A DNA stretch of 16,973 nt from an uncultured Methylobacillus sp. (lineage in GTDB: Bacteria > Pseudomonadota > Gammaproteobacteria > Burkholderiales > Methylophilaceae): positions 1 to 16,973 of the forward strand of contig CAMLME010000020.1 of NCBI GenBank assembly GCA_946481235.1. Direction: 5' to 3'. The notes beneath the pieces are model-generated. The model ran no database searches. It saw nothing but the letters and a program-made list of their open reading frames with translations, and had not been told where the DNA came from. Each line of letters starts with the position of its first letter. Positions within the stretch are counted from its first letter, which is position 1. The translations under genes were made by a program, and so were the position numbers. Positions 1-8,998 of the stretch are shown here, piece by piece.

Positions 1-716
1 CTCCTGGCGATGGCAACGTGTACTACGCATTGGGTGCCCTGCATAACAAGCAGGGGAGATATGAGGAGTCGGTACAGGAACTGAAAACCGCAGTGTCGCT
101 CAAGGCCAAGTTCTACGATGCCAATTACGAGTTGGGCTTTGCCTATACGCACCTTGGCCTGGACGATGATGCCAACCGGCAACTGGAAATCCTGAAGGGG
201 GCAGGCTCTTCCCTGGCGCGGGATTTGAATTTTGAGATCAACCGTCCGAAAATCTTGTTTGTGGAGGATTCCGACAGTGGTTTCAACATGGGGCTCGGCG
301 CCGGTACACCAGTGTGGATGCTCGATCCGGCGAATCTGACTGCGGCTGGATCGTCCAAGACCTTTTCGGTCAATATCCAGTTCAACACCCAGATGGACCG
401 CTCCTCCATTGCCAATTTGAGCAACTGGACTATTTCCCGGGCAAAAAGTGCGGCGGGCGGGTATTACAACAACAGTCCGTTCGGCTACGCCAGCGGCACC
501 GATGCGCAAATTGCGAACAGGCCGCTGTCGGTCATCTACAATTCAACCACCATGCAGGCCACGGTGACCTTCATGGTGAGCCAGAACAGTACCGGCGACG
601 CTACCATCGATCCCAAGCATGTGGTATTTCAGTTCAGCGGTCTGGATGCCTATGGCCGGAGCATGGATACGTCAGCGGATGAAATCGACGGTCACTCGTC
701 CATCGAAGGTTTTTAA
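1..716 (+). CDS. TPR-repeat protein with Ig-like C-terminal domain (5' truncated)
   Basis: The reading frame is open from base 3, so the real start lies left of the window. GTG at 18 is only an internal valine. About 237 residues are visible. The first ~65 contain two tetratricopeptide repeats, with the typical small/large residue pattern in YYALGALHNKQGRYEES and YELGFAYTHLGLDDDA. The remaining ~170 residues are rich in Ser, Thr and Asn and look like beta-sandwich sequence. FSVNIQFNTQMDRSSI and, later, FQFSGLDAYGRSMD resemble the start and end of bacterial Ig-like domains of the Big_5/SbsA type. TPRs usually mediate protein-protein contacts, and Ig-like domains are common in surface or secreted proteins. 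Exported location is inference because the N-terminus is missing. The gene ends two bases before the serB stop codon on the other strand. No function can be assigned. Confidence 0.75.
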   Translation, partial: PGDGNVYYALGALHNKQGRYEESVQELKTAVSLKAKFYDANYELGFAYTHLGLDDDANRQLEILKGAGSSLARDLNFEINRPKILFVEDSDSGFNMGLGAGTPVWMLDPANLTAAGSSKTFSVNIQFNTQMDRSSIANLSNWTISRAKSAAGGYYNNSPFGYASGTDAQIANRPLSVIYNSTTMQATVTFMVSQNSTGDATIDPKHVVFQFSGLDAYGRSMDTSADEIDGHSSIEGF

Positions 717-718
717 CT

Positions 719-1552
719 TTAAAGCGCAAGCAGGTTGGCGACGCCGTCCAGGCCGGCATGGTTGAGGGCATAGGTCGCCTGCATCCGAACTACCGGTTTG
801 GCATGGTAGGCGATACCGACCCCGGCAACAGCCATCATTTTCAGATCATTGGCCCCATCGCCAACCGCTACCACTTGATCGGCGCGCAGTCCCAGAGAGT
901 CTCGCGTGCGAGTCAGCCAGTCCGCCTTGCCCTGCGCATCCAGTACTTCGCCCAGAACCTGCCCCGTTAACTTGCCGTCGATGATTTCCAGGACGTTGGC
1001 GTGCGCGAAATCCAGTCCCACACGCAGCTTGAGTCGTTCAGTGAAAAACGTGAATCCACCGGAAACCAGCAGGGATTTGATGTTGCGTGCCTTTAGTGTG
1101 TCGAGCAGCGTGAGCGCGCCGGGATTGAATTGCAAGCGCTCCTCATAGACGCGCTGCAATGCCGACTCGTCCAATCCGGCCAATAGCGCAACCCGTCGGC
1201 GCAGGCTTTCGGCAAACTCGATTTCGCCTCGCATCGCGCTTTCGGTAATTGCCGCTACCTGTGGCTTGAGACCTTGCATATCGGCGATTTCGTCTATGCA
1301 TTCGATATTGATCAGCGTGGAATCCATGTCCATCACTACCAGTCCGATATCGTCCAGCGTATGCTCGTCTTGCACGAAAGCACAATCGATCTTGAGCGTC
1401 TCGCAATATGCCGAAATCTCCGGATTGGGGTCGGTGTCCGGCAGGACGTAGGCGTGGTCCGCCAACTGACGGAACACGCGATTGCCTGTCAGCGCTGAAA
1501 GATGGGCAAGATGTTCGGGCAGCAGATTCTGCCCCTGAATGACGAGACGCAT
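719..1552 (-). CDS. serB: phosphoserine phosphatase SerB
   Basis: It hydrolyses O-phosphoserine to serine, the last step of serine biosynthesis, in the cytosol. The 277-residue protein is a HAD-superfamily enzyme. The nucleophile motif is MDMDST, with Asp75 and Asp77. Motif II is VSGG (Ser164), motif III is Lys209, and motif IV is GDGAND (Asp232, Asp236). These match SerB well. The first ~68 residues form a reduced regulatory-type N-terminal domain, shorter than in the 322-residue E. coli enzyme. I chose ATG at 1552 because the protein then begins MRLVIQGQNL, as expected for the family. The frame stays open upstream to about 1966, but that extension runs antisense through sucC and is not homologous-looking. 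The gene is monocistronic here, divergent from sucC and convergent with the TPR gene. Confidence 0.96.
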   Translation of the reverse strand: MRLVIQGQNLLPEHLAHLSALTGNRVFRQLADHAYVLPDTDPNPEISAYCETLKIDCAFVQDEHTLDDIGLVVMDMDSTLINIECIDEIADMQGLKPQVAAITESAMRGEIEFAESLRRRVALLAGLDESALQRVYEERLQFNPGALTLLDTLKARNIKSLLVSGGFTFFTERLKLRVGLDFAHANVLEIIDGKLTGQVLGEVLDAQGKADWLTRTRDSLGLRADQVVAVGDGANDLKMMAVAGVGIAYHAKPVVRMQATYALNHAGLDGVANLLAL

Positions 1553-1579
1553 AGGAGTAATGGCGAAAATTGAGCCGCG

Positions 1580-1588
1580 ATTATAACA
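1580..1588 (-). promoter_or_regulatory. putative extended -10 promoter of serB
   Basis: Read on the minus strand this is TGTTATAAT, a perfect TATAAT with the TGn extension. It lies about 28 bases upstream of the serB ATG, which would give a short leader of about 20 bases. No good -35 box is visible at the usual spacing, as is common for extended -10 promoters. The assignment rests on sequence only. Confidence 0.5.
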
Positions 1589-1684
1589 TCGCGTCCTGGA
1601 ATCCCGTTTTCCGATGCGCTGGCACTGGCTTATTCGGGGGTTTTCCGCCAAAATTGCAGCATTTCCCCTGTCTTTGGAATCACC

Positions 1685-2845
1685 ATGAATTTGCATGAGT
1701 ATCAGGCCAAGCATTTGCTGCAACAATATGGCCTGCCGACGCCGCGCGGCATCGTGGCGAATGATGCGGAATCGGCCGTTGCCGCCTCCCGCGAGCTTGG
1801 CGGGACTGCCTGGGTCGCCAAGGCGCAGATCCATGCCGGCGGACGCGGCAAGGCGGGCGGTGTCAAGGTTACCCGCTCGCACGATGAGTTGCAGAATCTC
1901 GCCACGCAGTTGCTTGGCAAGCATCTCGTCACCCAACAGAATGCGCCCGACGGCCAACCGGTGCATCGCCTGCTGATCGAAGAAACCCTGCCCATCGCAC
2001 GAGAACTTTACCTTTCACTGCTGGTGGATCGTTCGGTCGAGCGTGTCGTTGTCGTTGCTTCGGCCGCGGGTGGTATGGAAATCGAGGAAATCGCCCACGC
2101 AACGCCGGAGAAAATCCTGCGCGAAATCTGCGATCCCTTGCTTGGGCTGGTGGATTACCAGGCCCGCAACCTTGCTTTCGCGCTTGGCCTTGCCGGCGAT
2201 CAGATCGGCGCATTCACCAAGCTGCTGAAAGGCCTGTATCGCCTGTTCAAGGAAAACGACCTCGCTTTGCTCGAGATCAACCCGCTGGTTGTCACTGACG
2301 CTGGCGCGCTGGTGGCGCTGGATTGCAAGATGAGCGTGGACGACAACGCGCTTTATCGCCAAAAAGGCCTCGCCGAGTTGCGCGACTGGAGCCAGGACGA
2401 CCCCAAGGAGGCCGAAGCGCATGCCAGCGGACTCAATTACATCGCGTTGAACGGAAACATCGGCTGCATGGTCAATGGCGCCGGCCTGGCGATGGCGACC
2501 ATGGATCTGATCAAGCTGCACGGCGGCATGCCGGCCAACTTCCTCGACGTGGGCGGTGGCGCAACGGCCGAGACGGTAGCGCGCGCATTCAAGATCATCC
2601 TCGCAGACGACAACGTCAAGGCCATTCTGGTCAATATCTTCGGTGGCATCATGCGCTGCGACATCATCGCCGAAGGCATCATGACGGCCGTGCGCGAAGT
2701 GGGCGTGCAGGTGCCTGTGGTAGTTCGCCTGGAAGGTACCAACGTCGAGCTCGGCAAGAAGATGCTGCGCGAGAGCGGGCTATCCATCATCTCCGCCGAA
2801 GACCTGACCGATGCGGCCAAGCAGGCCGTAGCAGCAGTAGCGTAA
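1685..2845 (+). CDS. sucC: succinyl-CoA synthetase, ADP-forming, beta subunit
   Basis: This is the nucleotide-binding subunit of the TCA-cycle enzyme that converts succinyl-CoA, phosphate and ADP to succinate, CoA and ATP. At 386 residues it is near the 388 of E. coli SucC. The N-terminus [12 protein letters not shown] is the family signature. The ATP-grasp domain contains Lys46 and the glycine-rich GRGK (53-56). Mg2+ ligands Asn199 (in EINPLVV) and Asp213 are present. The C-terminal CoA-ligase-like domain contains [10 protein letters not shown] and [11 protein letters not shown]. Start ATG at 1685 is fixed by this conserved N-terminus, although the ribosome-binding site (GGA, 9 bases upstream) is weak. 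It is followed by sucD after 8 bases and begins the sucC-sucD-ank-nadE-glnB run. Confidence 0.98.
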   Translation: MNLHEYQAKHLLQQYGLPTPRGIVANDAESAVAASRELGGTAWVAKAQIHAGGRGKAGGVKVTRSHDELQNLATQLLGKHLVTQQNAPDGQPVHRLLIEETLPIARELYLSLLVDRSVERVVVVASAAGGMEIEEIAHATPEKILREICDPLLGLVDYQARNLAFALGLAGDQIGAFTKLLKGLYRLFKENDLALLEINPLVVTDAGALVALDCKMSVDDNALYRQKGLAELRDWSQDDPKEAEAHASGLNYIALNGNIGCMVNGAGLAMATMDLIKLHGGMPANFLDVGGGATAETVARAFKIILADDNVKAILVNIFGGIMRCDIIAEGIMTAVREVGVQVPVVVRLEGTNVELGKKMLRESGLSIISAEDLTDAAKQAVAAVA

Positions 2846-2853
2846 GGAAACAC

Positions 2854-3735
2854 ATGAGTATTCTGATCAACAAGAACACCAAAGTCCTGTGCCAGGGTTT
2901 CACCGGCAAGCAGGGCACTTTTCACTCCGAACAGGCGCTGGCTTACGGTACGCAGATGGTTGGCGGCGTCACGCCGGGCAAGGGTGGGCAAACGCATCTC
3001 AATCTGCCGGTGTTCAACACCATGCGCGATGCGGTCAAGGCCACAGGCGCCCAGGCGTCCGTGATTTACGTGCCGCCGGCATTTGCCGCGGATTCCATCG
3101 TCGAGGCGGCGGATGCCGGCATTGCACTGATCGTCTGCATTACCGAGGGCATCCCGGTGCTGGACATGCTTAACGTCAAGGCCGCGCTGGTCGCCAACGG
3201 CGCCAAGCTGGTCGGTCCGAACTGCCCGGGCGTGATCACGCCGGATGAATGCAAGATCGGCATCATGCCGGGCTCGATTCACAAGCGTGGCAAGGTCGGT
3301 ATCGTGTCGCGTTCCGGTACGCTCACCTACGAGGCCGTCCACCAGACTACGCAACTCGGCCTCGGCCAGACCACCTGCGTTGGCATTGGCGGTGATCCGA
3401 TCAAGGGGCTCAATTTCATCGAATGCCTGGAAATGTTCGAGGCCGATCCGGAAACCGAAGCCATCATCATGGTGGGCGAAATCGGCGGGGCGGATGAAGA
3501 AGCTGCGGCGGAGTTCATCAAATCCAACGTCAGCAAACCGGTCGCAGGGTATATTGCCGGACAGACCGCCCCCAAGGGCAAGCGCATGGGCCATGCCGGC
3601 GCGATCATTTCTGGCGGCAGCGGTCGCGCGGAAGATAAAATGCTGGCACTCGAAAAAGCCGGCGTGGTCGTTGCCAGCTCTCCGGCCGGATTGGGCGAAG
3701 CAGTGCTGGCCGCCATCAAAGCAAAAGGAAAATAA
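2854..3735 (+). CDS. sucD: succinyl-CoA synthetase, alpha subunit
   Basis: This is the CoA-binding and phosphohistidine-carrying partner of SucC. The protein has 293 residues, close to the ~289 usual for the family. It begins [20 protein letters not shown], the conserved CoA-binding Rossmann N-terminus. The active-site histidine, transiently phosphorylated during catalysis, is His247 in [20 protein letters not shown] and MVGEIGG are typical of the C-terminal half. The frame is open far upstream inside sucC, but ATG at 2854 is clearly the start: AAGGA overlaps the sucC stop and sits at normal spacing. The ankyrin gene begins only two bases after the stop, and its ribosome-binding site lies inside the sucD 3' end. 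Confidence 0.98.
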   Translation: MSILINKNTKVLCQGFTGKQGTFHSEQALAYGTQMVGGVTPGKGGQTHLNLPVFNTMRDAVKATGAQASVIYVPPAFAADSIVEAADAGIALIVCITEGIPVLDMLNVKAALVANGAKLVGPNCPGVITPDECKIGIMPGSIHKRGKVGIVSRSGTLTYEAVHQTTQLGLGQTTCVGIGGDPIKGLNFIECLEMFEADPETEAIIMVGEIGGADEEAAAEFIKSNVSKPVAGYIAGQTAPKGKRMGHAGAIISGGSGRAEDKMLALEKAGVVVASSPAGLGEAVLAAIKAKGK

Positions 3736-3737
3736 CA

Positions 3738-4682
3738 ATGAAGTTCATCCTGCGTAGCTTCCTGCTTCTGTTGTCGCTGTTGCCCGTGGTTTCCATGGCG
3801 GCCGAGGACGTGCCTTACCTGCTGGCGGCTTCCGCGCGCGGTGATGTTGAGATGGTGCGCGCCATCCTCGATAGCGGGGCGAGCGCCAATACCAAGGATG
3901 CGGAAGGCATCACCGCGCTGATGTATGCAGCGCGAAAAGGAAATGCGGAGGTTGCGCAGGTGCTGCTGGAGAAGGGCGCCGACGTCAACACCAAGGATGG
4001 CGATGGATGGACGGCATTGATGTATGCCGCGAAGAAGAACTTTGTCGATACCGTGCGGGTACTGCTGGCCAAGGGCGCGGATACCTCCGTGCGCGATGAG
4101 TCCGGCTGGAGCGCGCTGGGATTGGCGGCTACCTCCGGATTCAACGAGGTGGTCGCGTTGTTGATCAAGTCCGGCGTCAATCCGAACGCGCGTAGCGACG
4201 ACGGCAAGACGGTGCTGATGTACGCCGCGAAAAGTGGTCAGGTCCCGACTGTCCAGACCCTGCTGGATAGCGGCGCGGACGTTTCCGCGCGCGACCGCAA
4301 CAAGCTGACGGCCCTGATGTATGCCGCGCGTGAAGGAAACCTGGATGCCCTCAAGGCATTGCTGGATGCCGGTGCCAAAGTGAGCGACCAGGATCATACC
4401 CGCTGGACGGCGCTGACCTGGGCGGTCAAGAAGGATCACGTGGAGGTTGCCGAATTGCTGATCGACAAAGGCTCAGACGTGAACATCAAGGATACCAACG
4501 ATGAGTCCCTGCTCCATCTTGCCGTCGAAAACGGCTCCGAGGAAATGGTGGGCTTGCTGCTCTCCAAGCGCATCAACGTCAAGGCCAAGGATGGTTACGG
4601 CCTGACCGCCCTGGTCTATGCGATGAAGAATGGCGAAAAGGGCATCGTCAAGATGATCAAGGATGCCGGCGGAAGCTATTGA
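3738..4682 (+). CDS. exported ankyrin-repeat protein
   Basis: The 314-residue protein starts with a classic signal peptide: Lys2, Arg6, then a leucine-rich core, and a likely signal peptidase I site after SMA (residues 19-21). No lipobox cysteine is present, so a soluble periplasmic protein is most likely. From about residue 27 the chain consists of roughly nine 33-residue ankyrin units with no linker domain. Their consensus is TALMYAA...G...VV..LL..GADVN..D..G, and LMYAA recurs four times almost unchanged. The last unit is short and ends at GGSY. Ankyrin arrays bind other proteins and have no enzymatic activity of their own. AAGGA at the end of sucD and a 2-base gap imply translational coupling to sucCD. 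The partner is unknown. Nothing suggests recent transfer; base use matches its neighbours. Confidence 0.9.
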   Translation: MKFILRSFLLLLSLLPVVSMAAEDVPYLLAASARGDVEMVRAILDSGASANTKDAEGITALMYAARKGNAEVAQVLLEKGADVNTKDGDGWTALMYAAKKNFVDTVRVLLAKGADTSVRDESGWSALGLAATSGFNEVVALLIKSGVNPNARSDDGKTVLMYAAKSGQVPTVQTLLDSGADVSARDRNKLTALMYAAREGNLDALKALLDAGAKVSDQDHTRWTALTWAVKKDHVEVAELLIDKGSDVNIKDTNDESLLHLAVENGSEEMVGLLLSKRINVKAKDGYGLTALVYAMKNGEKGIVKMIKDAGGSY

Positions 4683-4730
4683 ACGTCGCATGTTCTGAAG
4701 CATTAACACCGCTCATACCTTGATGCCCTT

Positions 4731-6335
4731 ATGAAACTTGCCATTGCGCAAATCAATTGTATCGTTGGCGATCTTGCCGGCAATGCAGCCAAAATATTGG
4801 ACTACAGCCGACGTGCGAAAGAGTCGGGCGCTACGCTCCTGATGACGCCGGAACTGGCGCTGACAGGCTATCCGCCTGAAGATCTGCTGCTGCGTGAGGA
4901 TTTTTATCGGGCCACCGATGCGGCACTGCAATTACTGGCAGTATCAGCGCCGGATATCACCCTGGTCGTGGGACATCCAGCCCAGCAGGATGGCGATCAT
5001 TTCAATGCCGCCTCGGTAATTCGCAACGGCAAAATTGTCGCGACCTATCACAAGCAGAAGTTACCCAATTACAGCGTATTCGATGAAGTGCGCTATTTCG
5101 AGCCGGGCTATACCCCGCTGGTGTTCGAGCACGAGGGCGTCCAAATCGGCGTCGTCATCTGTGCTGACGTGTGGGAACAGGAGCCGGCGATACGTGCTCG
5201 CCAGGCCGGGGCGCAGGTGTTGCTGGCGTTGAATGCCTCTCCCTATCACCTCGAAAAACAGCTTACCCGCTATGAAGTGCTGCGGGAGCGCGTGCGCGAG
5301 ACTGGCTTGCCTATCGTTTATGCCAACCTGGTCGGTGGGCAGGATGAACTGGTGTTCGACGGCGCTTCATTCGTGCTGAATGCCCAAGGGCTGCTGATGT
5401 ACCAGATGGCGGCCTTCGAGGAGGCCATGGGTTTGGTTGACTTCGATGGTGCCGAACCGCGACCGGGAGAGGTGGTTCCAGAGGACAGTCTGGAAGCGGC
5501 CGTTTACAAGGCTCTGTGCCTGGGCGTGCACGACTACATCGGAAAAAACGGTTTCCCCGGCGTAGTGCTAGGGCTGTCCGGCGGCATCGATTCTGCGCTG
5601 ACCATGGCTATTGCCGTCGATGCGCTCGGCGCGGAACGTGTTCGTGCGGTCATGATGCCGTCCCGCTTTACTGCCGACATCAGCCAGAACGATGCGGCAC
5701 AGATGGCCGAGAACCTTGGTGTCCACTACACCGAGTTACCCATCGAGCATCTGTTCGAAACCTTCCTCGAATCGCTGGCGGGCGAGTTCGAAGGGCTCCC
5801 GTTCGACCTGGCCGAAGAAAATCTGCAGGCGCGGATTCGCGGCACCTTGTTGATGGCGCTCTCGAACAAGTTCGGCTCTATCGTGCTGACAACGGGCAAC
5901 AAAAGCGAAATGGGCGTTGGGTACTCGACGCTTTATGGCGATATGGCAGGCGGATTCTCCGTACTTAAGGATGTGCCAAAAACCATGGTCTATCGGCTGG
6001 CACATTACCGCAATTCGATTGCGCCTATTATTCCGTCGCGTATCATTACCCGCGCGCCATCGGCCGAATTGCGGCACGACCAGACCGACCAGGATTCGCT
6101 GCCGCCTTACGAGATTCTTGATGGGATCATGGAGGCTTATGTCGAATACGACAAGAGCCCGGCCGAAATTGCCGCCATGGGATTCCGCTCGGACGATATC
6201 CGGCGGGTAGTGACACTGATCGACCGTAACGAGTACAAGCGCCGCCAGGCACCTGTCGGCGTGCGCATTACGCATCGCGGATTTGGCAAGGACAGGCGTT
6301 ATCCGATAACATCGAAATATAAATTCGAATTCTGA
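4731..6335 (+). CDS. nadE: glutamine-dependent NAD+ synthetase
   Basis: It makes NAD+ from nicotinic acid adenine dinucleotide and ATP, using ammonia channelled from glutamine. The 534-residue protein is the two-domain, glutamine-dependent type. The N-terminal nitrilase-like amidase domain carries the triad Glu41 (TPELALTGYPPE), Lys110 (KQKLPNYSVFDE) and Cys144 (ICADVWEQEP). The C-terminal synthetase domain has the PP-loop SGGIDS at 283-288 and a TTGNKSEMGVGYSTLYGD motif. Start ATG at 4731 gives the expected MKLAIAQINC..GDL beginning, with little Shine-Dalgarno character. A 48-base gap separates it from the ankyrin gene and shows no terminator. glnB follows after 15 bases, and PII proteins are known to control this type of NadE in Azospirillum. 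Confidence 0.97.
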   Translation: MKLAIAQINCIVGDLAGNAAKILDYSRRAKESGATLLMTPELALTGYPPEDLLLREDFYRATDAALQLLAVSAPDITLVVGHPAQQDGDHFNAASVIRNGKIVATYHKQKLPNYSVFDEVRYFEPGYTPLVFEHEGVQIGVVICADVWEQEPAIRARQAGAQVLLALNASPYHLEKQLTRYEVLRERVRETGLPIVYANLVGGQDELVFDGASFVLNAQGLLMYQMAAFEEAMGLVDFDGAEPRPGEVVPEDSLEAAVYKALCLGVHDYIGKNGFPGVVLGLSGGIDSALTMAIAVDALGAERVRAVMMPSRFTADISQNDAAQMAENLGVHYTELPIEHLFETFLESLAGEFEGLPFDLAEENLQARIRGTLLMALSNKFGSIVLTTGNKSEMGVGYSTLYGDMAGGFSVLKDVPKTMVYRLAHYRNSIAPIIPSRIITRAPSAELRHDQTDQDSLPPYEILDGIMEAYVEYDKSPAEIAAMGFRSDDIRRVVTLIDRNEYKRRQAPVGVRITHRGFGKDRRYPITSKYKFEF

Positions 6336-6689
<354 letters not shown>

Positions 6690-6705
6690 TTTCTCTGTAC
6701 TTCGG

Positions 6706-6758
6706 AGCGACTGGATCAGGTGATGCGTGCCTTGCACGTACTCCTCCAGTCGCTTTTT
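6706..6758 (+). terminator. intrinsic terminator after glnB
   Basis: A perfect 10-bp stem (AGCGACTGGA at 6706-6715 with TCCAGTCGCT at 6745-6754) leads directly into TTTTT (6754-6758). The intervening bases fold into a second stem-loop with a CTT loop (TGCGTGC with GCACGTA, one G-T pair), so the whole is one long, slightly interrupted hairpin. It ends the sucC-glnB run. Confidence 0.88.
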
Positions 6759-6783
6759 CATTTTCTAGTCCGACATACTCCTA

Positions 6784-7146
6784 ATGCATAGCCTGCTTTC
6801 AATGCCGACCTGGATGCAGGCTGCCGGCCTGCTTATCCTATCGAACGTGTTTATGACGTTCGCCTGGTACGCCCATCTCAGGAACCTCAACGACAAGCCG
6901 TGGTGGATCGCCGCCCTCGCAAGCTGGGGTATCGCGCTGTTTGAATATCTGCTTCAGGTGCCTGGTAACCGCATCGGCTATACAACACTCTCGCTGGCGC
7001 AGCTCAAGATCATGCAGGAAGTGATTACGCTTGCCGTATTCATTCCCTTTGCCGTTTTTTACATGCAGGAACCGGTCAAGCTGGATTATCTTTGGGCAGG
7101 ACTATGCCTGATGGGGGCGGTGTACTTCATGTTCAGGGCCGGCTGA
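6784..7146 (+). CDS. DMT-family small membrane protein (DUF486)
   Basis: This 120-residue integral membrane protein has four likely transmembrane helices, at about residues 12-32, 40-58, 76-94 and 101-118. SNVFMTFAWYAHLRN near the N-terminus and QEVITLAVF..FAVFYM in the third helix are characteristic of the DUF486 family, distantly related to drug/metabolite transporters of the EamA/SMR type. No substrate is known and I do not assign one. The start is uncertain: ATG at 6784 and ATG at 6802 both fit, and neither has a convincing ribosome-binding site. The gene lies just after the glnB terminator, so it needs its own promoter, which I could not identify. It converges on feoB with 24 bases between stop codons. 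Confidence 0.85.
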   Translation: MHSLLSMPTWMQAAGLLILSNVFMTFAWYAHLRNLNDKPWWIAALASWGIALFEYLLQVPGNRIGYTTLSLAQLKIMQEVITLAVFIPFAVFYMQEPVKLDYLWAGLCLMGAVYFMFRAG

Positions 7147-7161
7147 AAAGTCGGCCCTGAA
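7132..7161. terminator. hairpin at convergent DUF486/feoB 3' ends
   Basis: A 13-bp stem with one G-T pair (arms 7132-7144 and 7149-7161) is capped by a stable GAAA tetraloop. The DUF486 stop codon overlaps the loop. The symmetric shape and its place between converging genes suggest a bidirectional terminator or 3' end protector. The T-tracts on both sides are poor, so termination efficiency is uncertain. Confidence 0.6.
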
Positions 7162-7170
7162 TAGTTTCTG

Positions 7171-8961
7171 TCAGAAGCCCAGTGCGCGGGCACCCTGGTA
7201 GAAGACGAAGCTGACCAGCCAGGCCAGCAGCAGTGACCAGCCGATGGACAGCCACATGAATCCCGCGCTGCGGGATTCGCTTTTGAGTGTGGCGATGGTC
7301 GAGAGGCAGGGGGTGTAGATCAAGGTGAAGAGCATGAAGCTCATGCCTTGCACCCAGTCCAGCCTTTGCCCCATCAACTGCATCAGGTCATCCCCTTGTA
7401 ATCCATAAATCACGGCGAGAGATCCGACCACGATTTCCTTGGCCACAAAGCCGAAGATGAGCGCGATTGAAAGCTGCGCGTCAATGCCGATGGGGTCCAG
7501 GATCGGAGACAGTGTCTGACCGATCATGCCGGCCAATGTGCCGATGCTGGCGGGAGGTACATCGCTGGGGTAATGGGTGAGTACCCAGACCAGCACTACG
7601 CCGGCCACAATGAATTTGGATGCGCGATTGAGGAAGTGCCCTACTTCCTGCCAGCCGCGCAGGACAATCTGGCGCGGTGTGGGGAAGCGGTAGGGCGGCA
7701 GTTCAAGGATGAACGGTTCGTTGCTGTGGAACTGGCTCTTGAACAGCATGGCGCTGAGGAAAGTCACGGCAAAACTCATCAGGTAGAGCGAGAACAGGAC
7801 CAGGGGAGCCTGTTGCGGCGTGAACAGCACGGCGGCCATGAACACGAATACCTGCAAGCGTGCAGAACAGAGCGAGAAAGGTATGACCAGCATGGTCAGC
7901 AAGCGCGAAGCGCGGTTGCGCATTACGCGGGTGCCCATCAGCGCCGGTACGTTACAGCCGAAGCCCATCAGCAGCATCACGAAGCCGCGTCCGTCCAGCC
8001 CCATTTTCGCCATCAGCGAGTCCATCAGGAAGGCTGCGCGCGAGAGGTAGCCGCTATCCTCCACCATGGTCATCACCAGGAAGAACAGGATGATGATGGG
8101 CACGAACGCCGCCACGGTGCCGACACCGTTGAAGATGCCGTCCAGCAACAGCCCATTTAGCCATGCAGGTGTACCGGCCAGCAAAGGCTCCAGCATGCCG
8201 GTGCGCACCTGGTCGAGCAACCATGCCATGCCGTCCTGCAAGGGTTTCCCGGCCGAAAAAATGAACTGGAAAAGCAGGTAAAGTGCGGCAAAGAATATCG
8301 GCAGCCCCAGCCATGGGTGCAGCAACAATTTATCTATTTTGGCGGTGAGCGCATCCGTCAATTGCACCGGCATTTGTACCGAAGCTTTGACGATTTCTTC
8401 CATTTCGCGCTCTATCCTGTCGTCGGAGTCGAGTTGCGCCCGAAGCTCTTCCGGAGCTGGGTGGGTCGGGGTTTTGTCCATTGTTTGCGCGGCCAGTTGC
8501 AGCGCTTGCTGAAAGCCCTCGCCATATTTAGCACTGAGCATGGCGACCGGCAGGCCCAGTTGTAGCGACATAACGGCAGTGTCGATAGTGATTCCGCCAC
8601 GCTTGGCTTCGTCTGCCATGTTGAGCATCAATACCGTGGGCAATCCGAGATCACGCACTTGCAGGGCCAGCGATAGCTGGCGATCGACCTGAGAGGTATT
8701 GAGCACGAGAATGACCAGATCGATCTCGTTATTCTCGAGGAAGTGGCGCACGACCTGTTCGTCGTCCGAGAATCCATGCAGGTCATAAATGCCGGGCAAA
8801 TCCACCAGCTCCGCAATGTGGCCGCCCAGAAGTATCTTGGCGCTCATCAGGTCCACCGTGATGCCGGGCCAGTTGCCCACGCGGGCAGAAGCGCCGCTGA
8901 TGCGATTGAACAGGGTGGATTTGCCCGTATTGGGCATGCCTAGGAGTGCGATTCTTTTCAT
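7171..8961 (-). CDS. feoB: ferrous iron transport protein FeoB
   Basis: This is an inner-membrane Fe2+ importer with an N-terminal G-domain. The G motifs are all visible: G1 GMPNTGKST (8-16), switch I threonine Thr35 in NWPGITVD, G3 DLPG (54-57), G4 NMAD (114-117) and G5 SAK (143-145). A GDI-like helical segment follows to about residue 215. The rest is a multi-span membrane region with the conserved Gate motif GFGCNVPALMGTR and the later FVAKEIVVGSLAV. At 596 residues it is clearly shorter than E. coli FeoB (773), but both Gate repeats and the G-domain are present, so it reads as a compact, intact form. ATG 8961 is preceded by an in-frame stop four codons upstream and has no evident Shine-Dalgarno site. 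It follows feoA after 37 bases. Confidence 0.96.
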   Translation of the reverse strand: MKRIALLGMPNTGKSTLFNRISGASARVGNWPGITVDLMSAKILLGGHIAELVDLPGIYDLHGFSDDEQVVRHFLENNEIDLVILVLNTSQVDRQLSLALQVRDLGLPTVLMLNMADEAKRGGITIDTAVMSLQLGLPVAMLSAKYGEGFQQALQLAAQTMDKTPTHPAPEELRAQLDSDDRIEREMEEIVKASVQMPVQLTDALTAKIDKLLLHPWLGLPIFFAALYLLFQFIFSAGKPLQDGMAWLLDQVRTGMLEPLLAGTPAWLNGLLLDGIFNGVGTVAAFVPIIILFFLVMTMVEDSGYLSRAAFLMDSLMAKMGLDGRGFVMLLMGFGCNVPALMGTRVMRNRASRLLTMLVIPFSLCSARLQVFVFMAAVLFTPQQAPLVLFSLYLMSFAVTFLSAMLFKSQFHSNEPFILELPPYRFPTPRQIVLRGWQEVGHFLNRASKFIVAGVVLVWVLTHYPSDVPPASIGTLAGMIGQTLSPILDPIGIDAQLSIALIFGFVAKEIVVGSLAVIYGLQGDDLMQLMGQRLDWVQGMSFMLFTLIYTPCLSTIATLKSESRSAGFMWLSIGWSLLLAWLVSFVFYQGARALGF

Positions 8962-8998
8962 TGGGAGATTATATTAAGGCGCAGTCTGGCAGGACAGC

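Noticed and set aside
1620..1634. Possible sigma-54 promoter (TGGCAC) before sucC, tempting because of PII further on
   Set aside because: The required GC of the -12 element is absent at the correct spacing; only the -24 half matches.
1553..1966. N-terminal extension of serB to an upstream start
   Set aside because: The extension runs antisense through the first third of sucC, while ATG 1552 gives a standard SerB beginning and has an extended -10 promoter just upstream.
2437..3738. A 433-codon open frame on the minus strand across sucC and sucD
   Set aside because: It lies antisense to two unmistakable genes. Its translation is low-complexity, rich in Arg, His and Ala, as expected from GC-rich codon bias, and it has no recognisable domain.
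3801..4677. Tandem nucleotide repeats in the ankyrin gene as a possible repeat array or CRISPR-like structure
   Set aside because: The 99-base periodicity is fully explained by 33-residue ankyrin units and the units differ at synonymous sites.
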